The notes under the pieces: generated by a model
The model's database searches: none
Seen by the model: the letters and a program-made list of their open reading frames with translations, nothing else
Told to the model about the DNA's origin: nothing
Position numbers and translations under genes: made by a program
Shown: positions 9,608-21,578 of the stretch, piece after piece
Layout: the number at the start of each line of letters is the position of its first letter
How positions within the stretch are numbered: position 1 is the first letter of the stretch
DNA from: Leucaena leucocephala
Lineage: Eukaryota > Streptophyta > Magnoliopsida > Fabales > Fabaceae
Direction of reading: 5' to 3'
Assembly: GCA_037074615.1 (NCBI GenBank)
Contig: CM073519.1
Coordinates: 27,177,001 to 27,241,000 of the forward strand
DNA length: 64,000 bases

Positions 9608-12600
9608 TGTAACATCCTTACTTTCATACGTATTAGGGACCAACCAGTAGCATTTAGAACCACTTATAAGACCTTGGAAGTCCATTAGCCAAATTTGAAA
9701 TTTTATTCTTTCTCGGGTTACTATTCATATGGTATTCTAGATTACACAACAAACTTCACAAAATCATAATTAATTCTAAAAAACTCGAAATGAAGTGGTT
9801 CAAAAAGCTACATGAAGATAACATCTTGAAATTTAAGGGAAAAATAATTTTCAGACCAAATGTTTAGCCAATTAATAAATTTTATTCGCCAAAATTTACT
9901 GTTCATTTGGTCAAAAATCTTGGAAACAGATTCTGGTCCCTTACTTTGGAAAATTAGTTCTCTTTGTACATACATCCAAATAAAGCATTCTTGGTGTCAC
10001 AACAAATCTTGACATGTCAGCTAAATGTCTGTAAAAGTTCACATATTTATTCCATCATTTACTATTTTTCCTTATATCATGACCATCACTGCTTACTTTA
10101 GTCATACAGCAACATTACACATTCACATAACATATATACTATCCAATCCCTAGCTTTTCTTCATGCTTCATGATCCTCTTTCATTATTCATAAACCTGTG
10201 GGATTGGGATTACATGGAAAGGGATGAGATTTTGGGGGAAATCTTAGTAGCAAACGGTACTAAACAATGCATGCATTAATGTAACTACTTGTGCTTGCTT
10301 GTGAAAGTGTTATTATTGTGTCATGTGCATGCTTCCATGTTACATATGAAATACAATTGGCCAAAGTAAACATATAAATAGAGCTTCATACATGAGTACA
10401 TAGGCAACACAATTCAATCAAGCCATAGTTCAATCAAGCATAACATTCAATGCATACAAGTTTAGGATAAGTTTACTACCTTGAACACTTGACTTTCTTT
10501 CTGCTTATCTTGCTTCCTCCTTCTCACTTTTCTTCAACATGTGGCTTCCTCTTTTGGAGCATACCAATCAATTCCTAACATCACATAATCACTCATTCAT
10601 CACAATCTAACTTCCTTTAGCATTAAACTCACTTTAACTAACATAACTTCTTCCTGAACATTAAGCCCATTAACTTTCCGTAATCTTAACTAATGGACTT
10701 GGTCTTTGAATCAATCGATGTCTTGACTTTACCCTACACAATTTCCCCTTTTGAATCCATTTATGAGATTATAATCATGAAATTCCAGCTCCTTCATCAC
10801 ATGCTGTACAGAACCGAAACTGCACTCAATTCCTTCAAAAATTCTCATTTTGATTCCAATGATTCCCATACTTGTTTCTCTACTTTATCCCACACAATTT
10901 TTCATCTTAAAACCATTGGAATCATCAAAATCATGAAATTTCAATCACTGTTCATGCGTGTGAATAGTAATAGAGAAGGATTTCAAAAACTATAATCTTG
11001 GAATTTCAATGCTTTCAAGGTTCAAAACCTTTCCAATCCTACACAAAATCATTATCTAAATTCAATGGAAGCATTACATCATTGGAATTCAATTTCCTTC
11101 CCTCATGAACAGTGCAGACCAAACAGGTTCACTCCTGGCAAAGTCAAGAATATCAACTTGATTCAACAACCAATCACTTAACTAGCTTGTTTAAGCTTCA
11201 ATCATATGTTTCTAACTTTAATTTCTTCTTTACCCTTTCATCTAAGGTTTTTGGGAAGCACCTTCCCTTAGAGAAAACTCAACTTTTCCCCATGAAAACC
11301 CTAAGTTCAAGCTCCCAAATCAAAGGAAAATAAGTTAGGAGAGATTACTTACCTTTAATCTCTAGCTTGCTTGAACTTTGGAACCTTGAATCTTCTTTGT
11401 GTTGGCTTGACTTTCCATTTTGCAAGAGTTTCCTCAAGGGTTCTTTGCTCACAGTTTGGCTGCAGAATTGAGGGGCTATTTATAGAAAAATTCCATAGAA
11501 AATGAATGGCCAAGATCACTTTGTACACTATTTGATCTAATGGCTCATATTTGTTCTTACATCAAGCTTACTCTCCAAGCCAACTTGAGATAAATCCACA
11601 TGACAAAAATCTTCTCCTCCCCCTTGTCTTGGATGCCAAGTGTGTGGGTGTGTGGGTCCCACCATGTGCAAGCCATAATTCACACTTAATCCCTTTTTTT
11701 TTCTTTTCAAAAATTCATAAATTATTCATTATTGGACTTGGGTTCCAAGACAACTCTTGGGACTTAATGGGCTTCCCTAGAACAAAATTTTGGGCTGCCA
11801 TAGGCGTTCCTTGGGTCCAATAGCTAATTGGCACAAATCCCAAGGTACTTTTCTTATACCGATATTATTAAAATATCTTAATTTTGAAATAAATGCTAGA
11901 CAACTCTTTTAATAGTTCTAACATTTTTAGAAATTATTTCTAATATAAAATAAATTCCCTGTAAAGTCTTATAATTTTCTGAGACCCAGAAGTCCTGATA
12001 ACAATTCCCTACATTTCCTTTAACCCTTTATCGGTGTCCGATTTTACTTTAATTTCTCAAAGGGCATTATCATCTTTTCAAACATCATCAGAGTATTTAC
12101 TAGCTCTAATTAATCCTCTTTATGCCATCTTACACATTTTTGGCCTGTCCATAATGACCAGAATACCCTCCATCAATCACTAGTACAATAGGGGCATCTA
12201 GGGGCATTTTCGTAATTTCGCACTTTTCCTGGACTGCTCTGGACTCTGGCCCACACAACTGTCTCACTACTTTATTGGGCTCGTTATGGCACCATTTGGG
12301 CCTTGGTATGGGTTTGTTGCCTTTATGCCCTTTATAGCACAATTCACAATAAATCTCACCCGATCCTATTTATCAGGTATTTTATTTCACCGTAAAATCT
12401 CATAAGGCTTCTACAGGATTCCTTTTCTGACTCTGTCAACTTTATAAATTCTTATATTAAATATGGGAATTTCCTATAATATCCCATCTGATTCTGATGT
12501 CTAAAGAATACTGTAATAATTCTTCTGACTTCATAAATTTATATCAATTAATCGGGACCTCAAATCAAAATTCTGTATTACGTTAAACTGGCCGGAATAA

Positions 12601-12932
12601 TTTCATCTATCTACTGGTAAAATTTGAGTCTGATCTGATTCTGAGCATTTTTGGCATGTTTTGGCTCAACTTTTCCATAATTACATTTAGGTCCCTAACT
12701 TTTTACTTAATTACATTTAGGTCCCTACACTTTTGGAAATTACCACTTTTGGCCCAACATTTATTTCTACTTTAACTTTTGGCCTTTAACCTTTTCCAAT
12801 TTTTGTTTAGGTCCGTCTCTTTCTTCAAGACTTATCTAACCTTTATTATTTCTTCTGATCTTCGTCATAATCCTTTGCAAACCTCTTTCCACTATTAGTA
12901 TTATACAGATAAGGAAAAATTTAGGTATGACA
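9608..12932 (-). mobile_element. LTR-A, 3' LTR of a minus-strand element
   Basis: The LTR runs from TGTAACATCC (9608) to GGTATGACA (12932), 3325 bp, sense on the minus strand. To its right comes TTTCTACCCCCTTAAAATAA, the reverse complement of a Gypsy polypurine tract, so this is a 3' LTR still joined to its internal domain. The left flank (GTGGA) finds no matching 5-mer because the 5' half of the element is lost. Landmarks: stem-loop 10226-10245, GTTTACTACCT motif at 10465-10481, TATA 11478-11484, U3 tandem repeats about 12680-12800. Confidence 0.9.
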
Positions 12933-12950
12933 TTTCTACCCCCTTAAAAT
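12933..12950 (-). other. Polypurine tract next to 3' LTR
   Basis: On the minus strand TTAAGGGGGTAGAAA immediately precedes the LTR start TGTCATACC, the standard site for plus-strand DNA priming in Ty3/Gypsy elements. The same tract adjoins the complete element's 3' LTR at 48516-48533. Confidence 0.85.
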
Positions 12951-13521
12951 AAATTTTGTCATCAAAATTTACTCAACACCTTAATCAAGAATTGGGGTAT
13001 TTATCTCTTATCGTCTATCTTGACATCTTAGCGGAGTACTTTTCATATCCGTAGATCTTCATATCTTCGTTATGACTATTCTTCTGCTCTAAATCAACTC
13101 AATCAGAGTTGAACTCCAGTTCATTATATTACTTTCTTGCTACGCATCTATCTGCATATAGACTTCTCACTATGCTAGACTTTTGAGAAGTGTCCATTTC
13201 TTTCATGTCAAACTCCCTCGAATATTGTTATATTCTGGAGCTTATGCTAACTATTCATCATACTTCTTAGTGCAATCACTTATTGCTCATCTAAGTATCT
13301 AGCAGAATTCTCTGAACATCCACACACTTTAACTCTCATTCTCATATCATCATACATTCTTATCATCTTTAATAACTCATCATAATATCTGCGAAGACTT
13401 ATATCATTATTCTTTCTTTTATTGCTCTACTGCTAAACAGGAGCACATAGGAGCATATACTCTAACATGCATAATTCCTGGCTAACATATTACAGGACTG
13501 TATACCTGCCCATGAATGTAA

Positions 13522-13632
13522 AGCTCTAACATCAGAGCTCAAGCATTCCTTCTCTTAATATGCACAGCTCTAACACTCGGAGCTTGCACAGCTCTAACAC
13601 TTAGAGCTTACACTGCTCTAACATTCAGAACT
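13522..13632 (-). repeat. Array of short stem-loops, 24-bp period
   Basis: Four imperfect inverted repeats of the type AGCTCTAACAC..AGAGCT lie at 13522-13539, 13566-13584, 13590-13608 and about 13614-13632. The last three are spaced exactly 24 bp apart. The array is kept in the two other internal domains: 49100-49210 (minus) and about 28262-28375 (plus orientation). No known function; a structured RNA or protein-binding array is conceivable. Confidence 0.8.
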
Positions 13633-14043
13633 TTAACATATTTTGTAAACATCACATAATATAACGTAACATAAGGCCTGGCATTCTATGCAGGGAGTGG
13701 AAGCTCCCAAAGCTCTCATTTGCTCTTTCACATATAGCTCATCATTTAAACATCTTATCTTTTCCCGAACAGAAGCCTCTCTATCTGTTTACAAAGCTAG
13801 CTATATAGCCGCTTCTCAAGGCATATCTTCTCATTTCGTATCTTTCATGACATAAAATGGCATATCTGGCCAAATCTGGCTATATCATAGTTCATCTTTC
13901 AAATCCATTTCATTTAGACTTGACATAAGGGTTCTAGTCTCTTACTATTCATAACCCTTTCTAGCCTTTCATAACTCTTTCTATCATTTTACATAGTTCT
14001 GCCCAATATGCCAAATTTCTATGGCATTCATACCTTTTTCATC

Positions 14044-14133
14044 ACTTCCTAGGAGGTCACCCATCATTGGGCTACTCTTGCCTAAGCACGCTTAACTGAA
14101 ATGTGCAAATAAAAATCTGAAGCACTGGTGCTA
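14044..14133 (-). other. 5S rRNA-derived segment, copy 1
   Basis: On the minus strand, AGTTAAGCGTGCTTAGGC then AAGAGTAG, and then GATGGGTGACCTCCTAGGAA, follow the plant 5S rRNA sequence through box A, the intermediate element and box C of its internal Pol III promoter. The part before (GCACCAGTGC... GAT... ATTTC) fits the 5S 5' half more loosely. It is not a functional 5S gene: the ends are missing and the 5' half is diverged. Related copies: 27836-27927 and 49574-49661. Confidence 0.85.
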
Positions 14134-14566
14134 ATAGGCTTAAATCCTGGTACTCTACTATCTTAGACCCATCTTATGCTCTCTCTGGGGTCTATCTGGC
14201 CTTCTAATCTCTTTTTATACTCATATGAAGGATCTATTTGTTTTTCATTCTTATTCTTGGTAATCTCATCGTAATGATCTCTTTATTCTCATTTGACCCT
14301 TTCTCATATCTTATGAAATATTCTTATAAATCCTTGGGACTCAGGATTAACAACTTTAACTTTGATCACTTAGTTCCTGATACGTGTAAGGAGATTCTGA
14401 TTTCAGTCCCTAATAGTAATAAGGCTATCTAAAACTAGCATCATGTGTACTCTCTCTGTTATGAGTTAATCAACTTGTGAAGCTTCTATACCTTAACCTT
14501 TCCTTGGTATTCATCTTTCCAAAGAAATACTATACTTATGGCTCATTACTTTATTGCTTTAGGCTT

Positions 14567-14700
14567 GGTCTACTGCGACCCTCGGGATCTACTGCGATCA
14601 ACCGTAAGCCTCTTTAGGATCTAACTGTGACCCTGTGAGCCATACTACGATCTAACTGTAATCCTCTAGAATCTACTGCGATTCTATTGTACTGTATTCT
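14567..14700 (-). repeat. Degenerate GATC-containing direct repeats
   Basis: Units of the type GGATCTACTGCGATC or GGATCTAACTGTGACC recur about every 30-40 bp. The equivalent block in the plus-strand copy (27316-27390) contains an almost exact 32-bp tandem duplication, and 50100-50215 is the third copy. The block is a fixed part of the internal domain. Confidence 0.7.
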
Positions 14701-15539
14701 CATCTCTGGAATACCTAAACTAACGAACAAAGTTACAAGGTTAGTCACTTCCACATAGTTGTTAACTTCATAGATAATTCCCCATAAATTATCACAGAAG
14801 CCAATATTATCTGTTAGGACTTTGCTCATTTCTTCTATCACTCAGGAACTTCTCAGATCATTCTCATACTTTATAACTTACTAAATCCATTACTGTAGTG
14901 AGCTACACAGGCTCTACCATGCATATGTCTATTATCATCTATTCATCTCATCTGAAGAATATTACTCTACATGAGCTATGCTATCCATCTCTTAGTTTCA
15001 TTTCAAAAGTAGTCTTACTCTATCGTAAGAGTAATCTAGCTCTATTGCATATCATAGGGTATGGGAGCAACATAACTTTCTCATCATATCTACTCTACCC
15101 TACATGTAATGTAAAAAGGGAGTATTCATTTATCATAGCATACTCAACTTGTATAATATGCAAGGAGATGCAATCCTTTAAATATTCTCTAACATGCGTG
15201 TCATCATATGACAACTGCAAGGAGATGCAACTTCTCATCATATCTTATTGCAACATAAGCCATATCATTATCACATACATATGCTCAACCATCCCTTATA
15301 ATCACATTGCAATTAAACAATTAACCAAGTAGACTTTAAAGTATCATGTTCCTTTATTACCTTAACCACTAGGTCCTGATCATCTATTCAGGTACCTGAG
15401 TCATTTACTTGTTTCATTTAGGCTGCCACATCACCCTCTTACTAGGGTATAGACTCAACCCTTCTTTACTCTTTCTCACATGAGGAATAGGGGAGTCACT
15501 TTATCTTTGAATCTGTGCCTACCTTACTAGGCCATATTT

Positions 15540-17268
15540 TGTTGGAAAATATGCCCTAAGGGCCAATCATTGTCTTATGAACATTATTGATTTATGAATT
15601 TATTAATTGTGTTATCATATTATTTACATGTTTACTGTGATTACCATCCTTAGATAATTCATGATCTTATCCTAAATATCCTTGGTCAATCATCTATGCG
15701 GGAGCAGAGATGAAATAAGACCAATATGACTTTGAAGATGTATAGAGATATAAATCAAAGTCATAGGCACATGTAAGAGTACAAGGTGTTGGATCGACCC
15801 ACTATGAGAGAGAGCTGCATGGGTTACATCATAAGCTTCTCTCATATACAAACCATGTCACTATGCCCTATGACCTGAGATCATCATGGATTCCTACATC
15901 ACAAACGCTCAGCTTTGACATAGTCAAAAGTCACTTTTGACCGAGTGATCATAAAAACTATGTTCGGGCTTAGTGGTTTTTCATGCGGAGGAATGTGAAT
16001 TGTCAAGATGGAATCTGTCCCTCACATTTGTAGAGAGATATTACTGGGCCTCTAGATGAGTGAGTCTGAGAAATGTATGGCCATACTGTAATTGAAAGGT
16101 AGTTCCATTTCTATAGTCAGACTACTCAGGGATCGAGAAAGTAACGGTCAGGAATAGGAGGATGACATTATCCATGCCTCATCCATGACTAAAATATCGC
16201 GTGACAGAAGGGACATGAAATTATTGTATAAAAGGTTACATCGTTTATCAATCCTCATGTGATTTGGGTAGTCGTTATGTATTGCTAGAGACCGCCTGCG
16301 ACTTGTGGGCCAGTATAGGAAATGGCCCACTGCCAACTTCATATGGGCCTACAGGGTCACACACAAAATAGCCCAACACGAGCTATGATGTCCAGATTCA
16401 TTGAATCTAAGACATGTCTAAATTCAATAAATGATCCAGGGTTGATGTATATATTTATTTATATTTATATTCTTTTATATATAAATTCGTATATATATAT
16501 ATATATTATATATAAGAGATATATAGGATTTAATTTATAAGGATAAATTAAATCTCTATCACGTTTGAATTTGAAATTCAAATTGATAGGATATCTCAAA
16601 TTTGATTTATGAGAATAAATCAAATATAGTCCAATCTTATCTTTATTTAAATTAAATAAATAGGTGAATTAAATATGTGGGACAGATTTAATATAAATAT
16701 TATTTATTTAATTAGTTTCTTATCAAATTATACAATATGTGATATTGTATTAATTTCAGAATTAATATAGATTAATTCCAAGATCCAATTCGGTTGAGGA
16801 AAACTTAGAGCATCCTATATATATGATTTTAGGAGCTACATTTTTGGTACACAACACACAACACACAACACAAAAGGCCGAACGGAATATGCAAAAGGTT
16901 TGCAGATAAGAAACTACTGAAGTAGAGACGGAGAGGATGAATTCTTGAGAGAGCCTTGGAGGGACAGGAGACGCTAGCACGTCGTTCGTGGTTGGAACGC
17001 TGTTTGTGTGGATACCAGTAGAGGAAGCCGACCTGAGGCGTCAACTTCTTGCGATCAGAAAGAGAGCACGAGCCGCGAAGAGAAGCTGTGGATATCTTCT
17101 TGCGATCAAAAAGAGATCACCAGTCGTGGAGAGAAGCTGTGGAAGTCACTGAGGAACACCAAGGGTAATGCTTCTTTCCACTTGACTTAAACACATACGG
17201 TAGATCCTGGCAAGAAATGGGAAAATTTTTTAAATTAATTTCCGCTGCGTGTCTTCCAATTCCTTACA
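15540..17268 (+). mobile_element. Angela 5' LTR
   Basis: The 1729-bp LTR starts TGTTGGAAAA and ends AATTCCTTACA, directly before the primer binding site. It is highly similar in inverse orientation to the solo LTR at 58367-60374, which is 279 bp longer mainly through three extra copies of a 91-bp unit; this LTR has one copy near 16510-16600. An AT microsatellite spans about 16442-16520. A likely TATA element (TATATAT) is at 16816-16822, ahead of an ACAC-rich stretch. Confidence 0.93.
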
Positions 17269-17282
17269 GTGGTATCAGAGCC
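17269..17282 (+). other. Primer binding site (tRNA-iMet)
   Basis: TGGTATCAGAGCC starts one base after the LTR. It is complementary to the 3' end of plant initiator methionine tRNA, the usual primer of Copia elements. Confidence 0.92.
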
Positions 17283-18420
17283 GTGCCTTTTTGTGTTTAA
17301 GTTAGGCTTGATTGTTGATTCATATGATATGTGTTAGTCGTAGCTGATCATATAATATACGCTTTATGTATGACATATAAGGAATCCGTGTTATGTATGA
17401 CATAAAAGGAATCTAAAAGGGAATTGAAATCGGTGGTGATGGGTTTTGATTTGATCAATTAACATAGATGGGGACTAAGAAAACCGAATGCAGATTTGTG
17501 ATTATTTATGAAACAAAATTTTTTAAATAGTGGGACCGCCGTAGCTACCTGTTCGTAGCGCAACGTAACTGTAACATATATTATTTGGTGAATGTTTTAG
17601 ATATGAAACATTAATTGCCCTTGAATTAAATCTGAATATTGATTCTTAAATGTTTGGGTATGATGAACAATATGGCTCTAGATTGCAAGTGTTGTAAATT
17701 TTAAATACGGCCTGCGTGTCGTGCCTTCCTCTATATACTCTCAATGTACCTTCTCTTCTCATCTCACTCCCCTCGAATGTTAAAAGAGGTTTCTATATGT
17801 AATTTCCCTTCTCTTACTAGAGAGCTCCTCTCATTGGCTTGAGGGGACTTAGGATAGGTGAGCCATATTGTATCACGTTTAAATTAAGCATCTTATGATT
17901 ATATCATAAACATGCATATTACTTGTATGAGATACAAATTGAGAAACATGCATTCTTATAAACCAGATAGTTAATTAAGTCCTCTAAATGAAATCTTAAG
18001 TCATAATGCCGTCAATTTATGAACACTTGTCAAAACCTTGATCGCTCAATTGTAGACTCCACCAAAGTGGGTGCTTTTGAGTTATCTTGGGGAGATAGGC
18101 AAGAGTAATGGTGCTACTCTCACATGTTTATTATTGTTTGACTTAATTGAGATTAACAAAACGGTTTTGGGTCTCAAGGCATTAGATGGGATTAAAAACA
18201 TGCCAGATCATATGATAATAGAATCCCATGAATATCTAAGAGTTACATTTGATGTAATTGGTAAAGGTGTTACCTACCTAAATAACTTAATTTAACCGTC
18301 CTGCCAAAGCAGACTTAAGTTTGAGCCAAATATGGATCTTAGCCCACTAACTATTGCATTGAGGGTTGTTTATTTAGTGGGAGATTGCTAATTGAATTGC
18401 ATATTTTTAATTGTAGAATC
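17283..18420 (+). other. Untranslated leader of the Angela element
   Basis: About 1.1 kb lies between PBS and gag. A 74-codon frame at 18071-18295 is present but matches no Copia domain I know. A long leader is normal in Angela/BARE elements and holds packaging and dimerisation signals; none can be pinpointed here. Confidence 0.7.
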
Positions 18421-21400
18421 ATGACGACTAGTAATACTGCTACATTATTGCTGCGATCTGTCCTTGAGAAGGACAAACTTAATGGGACAAACTTTCTTGA
18501 CTGGTTTAGGAACTTGAGAATTGTTCTCAAGCAGGAATGAAAGGCGCATGTCCTATATCAACCTATTCCTGAGGAGCCAGCGGCCAATGCTCCTAGAGCT
18601 CAAAGAGATGCTTACACGAAGCATAAGGAAGACTCTGTCGATGTGGGATGCTTGATGCTAGCCACCATGGTTCTGAAGCTCCAAAGAGATCTGGAACACA
18701 TGGAGGCTTATGAGATGATTGTGCATCTCAAGGAAATGTTCCAGCAACAGGCAAGGCAAGAGAGGTATGAGACCACTAAGGCCTTACATTCCTGCAAGAT
18801 GGCTGAAGGTGCATCAGTTAGTACTCATGTCTTAAAGATGAAAGGGTACATTGATCACCTTGAGAGGCTTGGATTTCCCATGAGCTAGGAGTTAGCTACG
18901 GATTTGATCTTGAACTCACTCCTTGAAAGTTATGACCAGTTTGTCATGAACTATAACATGAACAACATGGAGAAATCTATTTCTGAACTGCATGGGATGC
19001 TTAAAACTGTTGAGCTGAGTCTTAAGAAGAAGCCCAGTGCTGTTTTGATGGTTCAGAAAGGAAAGGGTATGAAAAAGAAAGGTAAAGGCAAGGGGAAGAG
19101 TCATGGCTCATCAGGTAAGACCAAAGAGTCAGGCAAGCCCAAAACTAAGCCTGCACCAAAGAAGGCAAAGCCTCCAAAGGAAGGAGTCTGCTTCTTCTGC
19201 AATGAACCTGGTCATTGGAAGAGGAATTACAAACTCTACCTCGAAGATCTAAAAAAGAACAAGAAGGATAGCGGGGCTATCGCTTTAGGTATTTATGTTA
19301 TAGACATTCATCTTTCTACTTCCATTTCATGGGTATTAGATACTGCATGTGGTTCTCACATTTGTACAAATGTGCAGGGACTAAAGGACATTAGGAAGCT
19401 GAAAAAGGGCGAGGTTGACCTACGAGTTGGAAATAGAGCAAGGGTTGCTGCATTAGCTGTAGGTACTTATGAATTAGTTCTGCCCACTGGGCTTTTGTTA
19501 GTTTTGAACAATTGCTATTATGTTCCTGCTTTAAGTAGTAACATTGTTTCACTTTCTTATTTGAATAAGGAAGGTTTCACTTCCATTGCTAGGAATAGTA
19601 GATGTTCTATTTATCATAATGATGTTTTCTATGCTCATGGTGATTTGCATGTTGATCATTACATATTAAATTTGGAACAACCCAATCATGGAAATATCTA
19701 TAACATAACCACCAAAAGGGTCAAACCGAACCATTTGAATCTGACATACCTCTAGCACTGTCGTCTGGGCCACATAAATGAGAAACGTATTTCCAAACTC
19801 CATCAAGATGGATTTCTAAACTCATTTGATTTTGAATCATATGACACTTGTGAGTCTTGCTTGTTAGGAAAGATGGCAAAGTCACCCTTCACTGGGCACA
19901 GTGAGAGGGCCACTGATTTATTGGGCCTCATACATACAAATGTGTGTGGACCGATGAACACAAATGCCAGAGGAGGTTATTCGTACTTCATAACATTCAT
20001 AGATAATTTCAGTAGATATGGGTACATCTATCTGATGAAACATAAATCTGAATCTTTTGAAAAGTTCAAGATATTTCAAAATAAAGTACAAAACCAGCTT
20101 GGTAAAACAATTAAAGCACTTTGATCTGATAGGGGTAGTGAATATTTGAGCCAAGAGTTCATAGATCATCTCAGGAGTTGTGGGATAGTCTCACAATTGA
20201 CTCCTCCAGGGACACCACAATGGAATGGTGTTTCTGAACGGAGGAATCAAACACTATTAGATATGGTTTGATCCATGATGAGTTGAACAGATCTTCCGCC
20301 TTCCTTTTGGGGCCATGCCCTAGAGATAGCTGCGTTCACACTCAATTGTGTTCCATCTAAGGCAATTGAAAAGACTCCGTATGAGATATGGACTGGGAGG
20401 ACGCCTAGTTTGTCTTTCCTCAAGATTTGGGGATGTGAGGTCTATGTTAAGCAACAAGCCTCAGACAAATTAGCGCCCAAATCCTCAAAGTTCCTTTTTG
20501 TGGGATATCCTAAGGAAACCAAGGGATATTACGTCTACAACCCTGCTGATAACAAAGTGTTTGTTGTCAGAAATGGTATCTTTCTCGAATGAGAATTTAT
20601 CTCTAAAAGAACCAGTGGGAGTAAGGTACACCTTGAAGAAGTTCAAGAGCCACAAGACACCACAGAACTGCAGATAGAAAATAGAGAAGACTCACAACAA
20701 GTTGTTGAGACTCCTCAAGTCACGCAAGGTCCACGGAAGTCTAATAGGACACGACTTCAGCCTCAGAGATATGGATTTCTGATTTCTGACAGTCGTGATG
20801 TGTTGTTCATTGAGCATAATGAGCCGACTACCTATCGAGAAGCTATAGTGGGACCAAACTCTGAAAAGTGGCTTAATGCCATGAAGTTTGAAATGCAATC
20901 CATGTACGACAATAAGGTTTGGACCTTAGTCGACCCGCCTGAAGGTGTAAAAACCGTCGAGTGCAAGTGGGTTTTTAAGGAGAAAACTAACATGGATGGA
21001 AATGTAAATGTCTTCAAGGCACGACTGGTTGCAAAAGGATTTACTCAAACTCGTGGTGTGGACTATGATGAGACCTTTTCCCCAGTTGCAATGGCCAAAT
21101 CAATCAGAATCCTCTTTGCCATAGCAGTATATTATGACTATGAAATATGGCAGATGGACGTCAAGACAACCTTCCTTAATGAAAAGCTCCTTGAGGATGT
21201 GTACATGACACAACCTGAAGGGTTTGTGCGTTACGAGGACTCTGGTAAAGTGTGCAAGTTTCAAAGGTCCATTTATGGACTGAAGCAAGCCTCTCAGAGT
21301 TGGAATCATCCTTTTGATGAAGTAGTCAAAGAGTTTGGATTCCTTCAAAACATTGATGAACCTTGTGTGTACAAGAAGGTTAGTGGGAGCACAGTTGTGT

Positions 21401-21576
21401 TTTTGGTACTCTATGTCGATGACATCTTACTTATTGGGAATGACATTCCTACCTTACAGATTGTCAAGTCTTGGTTAGGAAAGTCTTTCTCAATGAAAGA
21501 CTTGGGTGAAGCCACCTACATCTTAGGAATCAGGATCTATAGAGATAGATCTAAAAGACTTCTAGGACTCAGTTAG
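18421..21576 (+). pseudogene. Copia gag-pol polyprotein with eight in-frame stops
   Basis: One frame runs from ATG at 18421 to the truncation without a frameshift. Gag is followed by a zinc knuckle (CFFC..GHW, about 19188-19220), protease (WVLDTACGSHIC, about 19330), integrase zinc region and core (about 19756-20350), and reverse transcriptase with YVDDILLIG (about 21412). Stops are at 18538, 18886, 19753, 20122, 20269, 20284, 20590 and 21574; most fit C-to-T or G-to-A changes. The last zinc-knuckle Cys is Tyr, protease DTG reads DTA, and the first integrase Asp in the LIHTDVCGP motif is Asn. The polyprotein would copy and integrate the element; this copy cannot. Confidence 0.93.
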
Positions 21577-21578
21577 AG

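Larger units (their letters stand above)
12933..15539 (-). mobile_element. Non-coding internal domain of a long-LTR Gypsy-like element, truncated
   Basis: From the polypurine tract at 12933-12950 to about 15060 the sequence aligns by eye with 48516 to about 50600 in the complete element, and in inverse orientation with 26761-28484. It has no long frame on either strand where pol would be expected. Landmarks from left to right: stem-loop array 13522-13632, 5S-rRNA-like segment 14044-14133, GATC-containing repeats about 14567-14700. From about 15060 to 15539 it differs from the other copies. It is cut at 15540 by the Angela element and not recovered on the other side. Confidence 0.82.
15540..21578 (+). 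mobile_element. Angela-type Ty1/Copia retrotransposon, 3' truncated
   Basis: The element has a 5' LTR (15540-17268), tRNA-Met PBS, about 1.1 kb of leader, and a gag-pol frame in the order gag, protease, integrase, reverse transcriptase (Copia order). It ends inside pol at 21578, where an LTR-A begins. RNase H and the 3' LTR are missing. The 5' flank is TATTT (15535-15539). It inserted into the non-coding internal domain to its left. The LTR start TGTTGGAAAATATGCCC and the 1.7-kb LTR length support the Angela/BARE lineage. Confidence 0.92.

Noticed and set aside
14044..14133. Functional 5S rRNA gene
   Set aside because: The ends of 5S rRNA are missing, the 5' half is diverged, and it always lies in the same transposon context.
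14238..15332. Frames of 64-144 codons in the internal domain
   Set aside because: Not conserved in the aligned copies at 26761-28484 and 48534-50600; the domain is non-coding.
18071..18295. Leader protein gene of the Angela element
   Set aside because: No recognised domain, no support from the other Angela copies (LTR only), and leaders of this lineage are usually untranslated.
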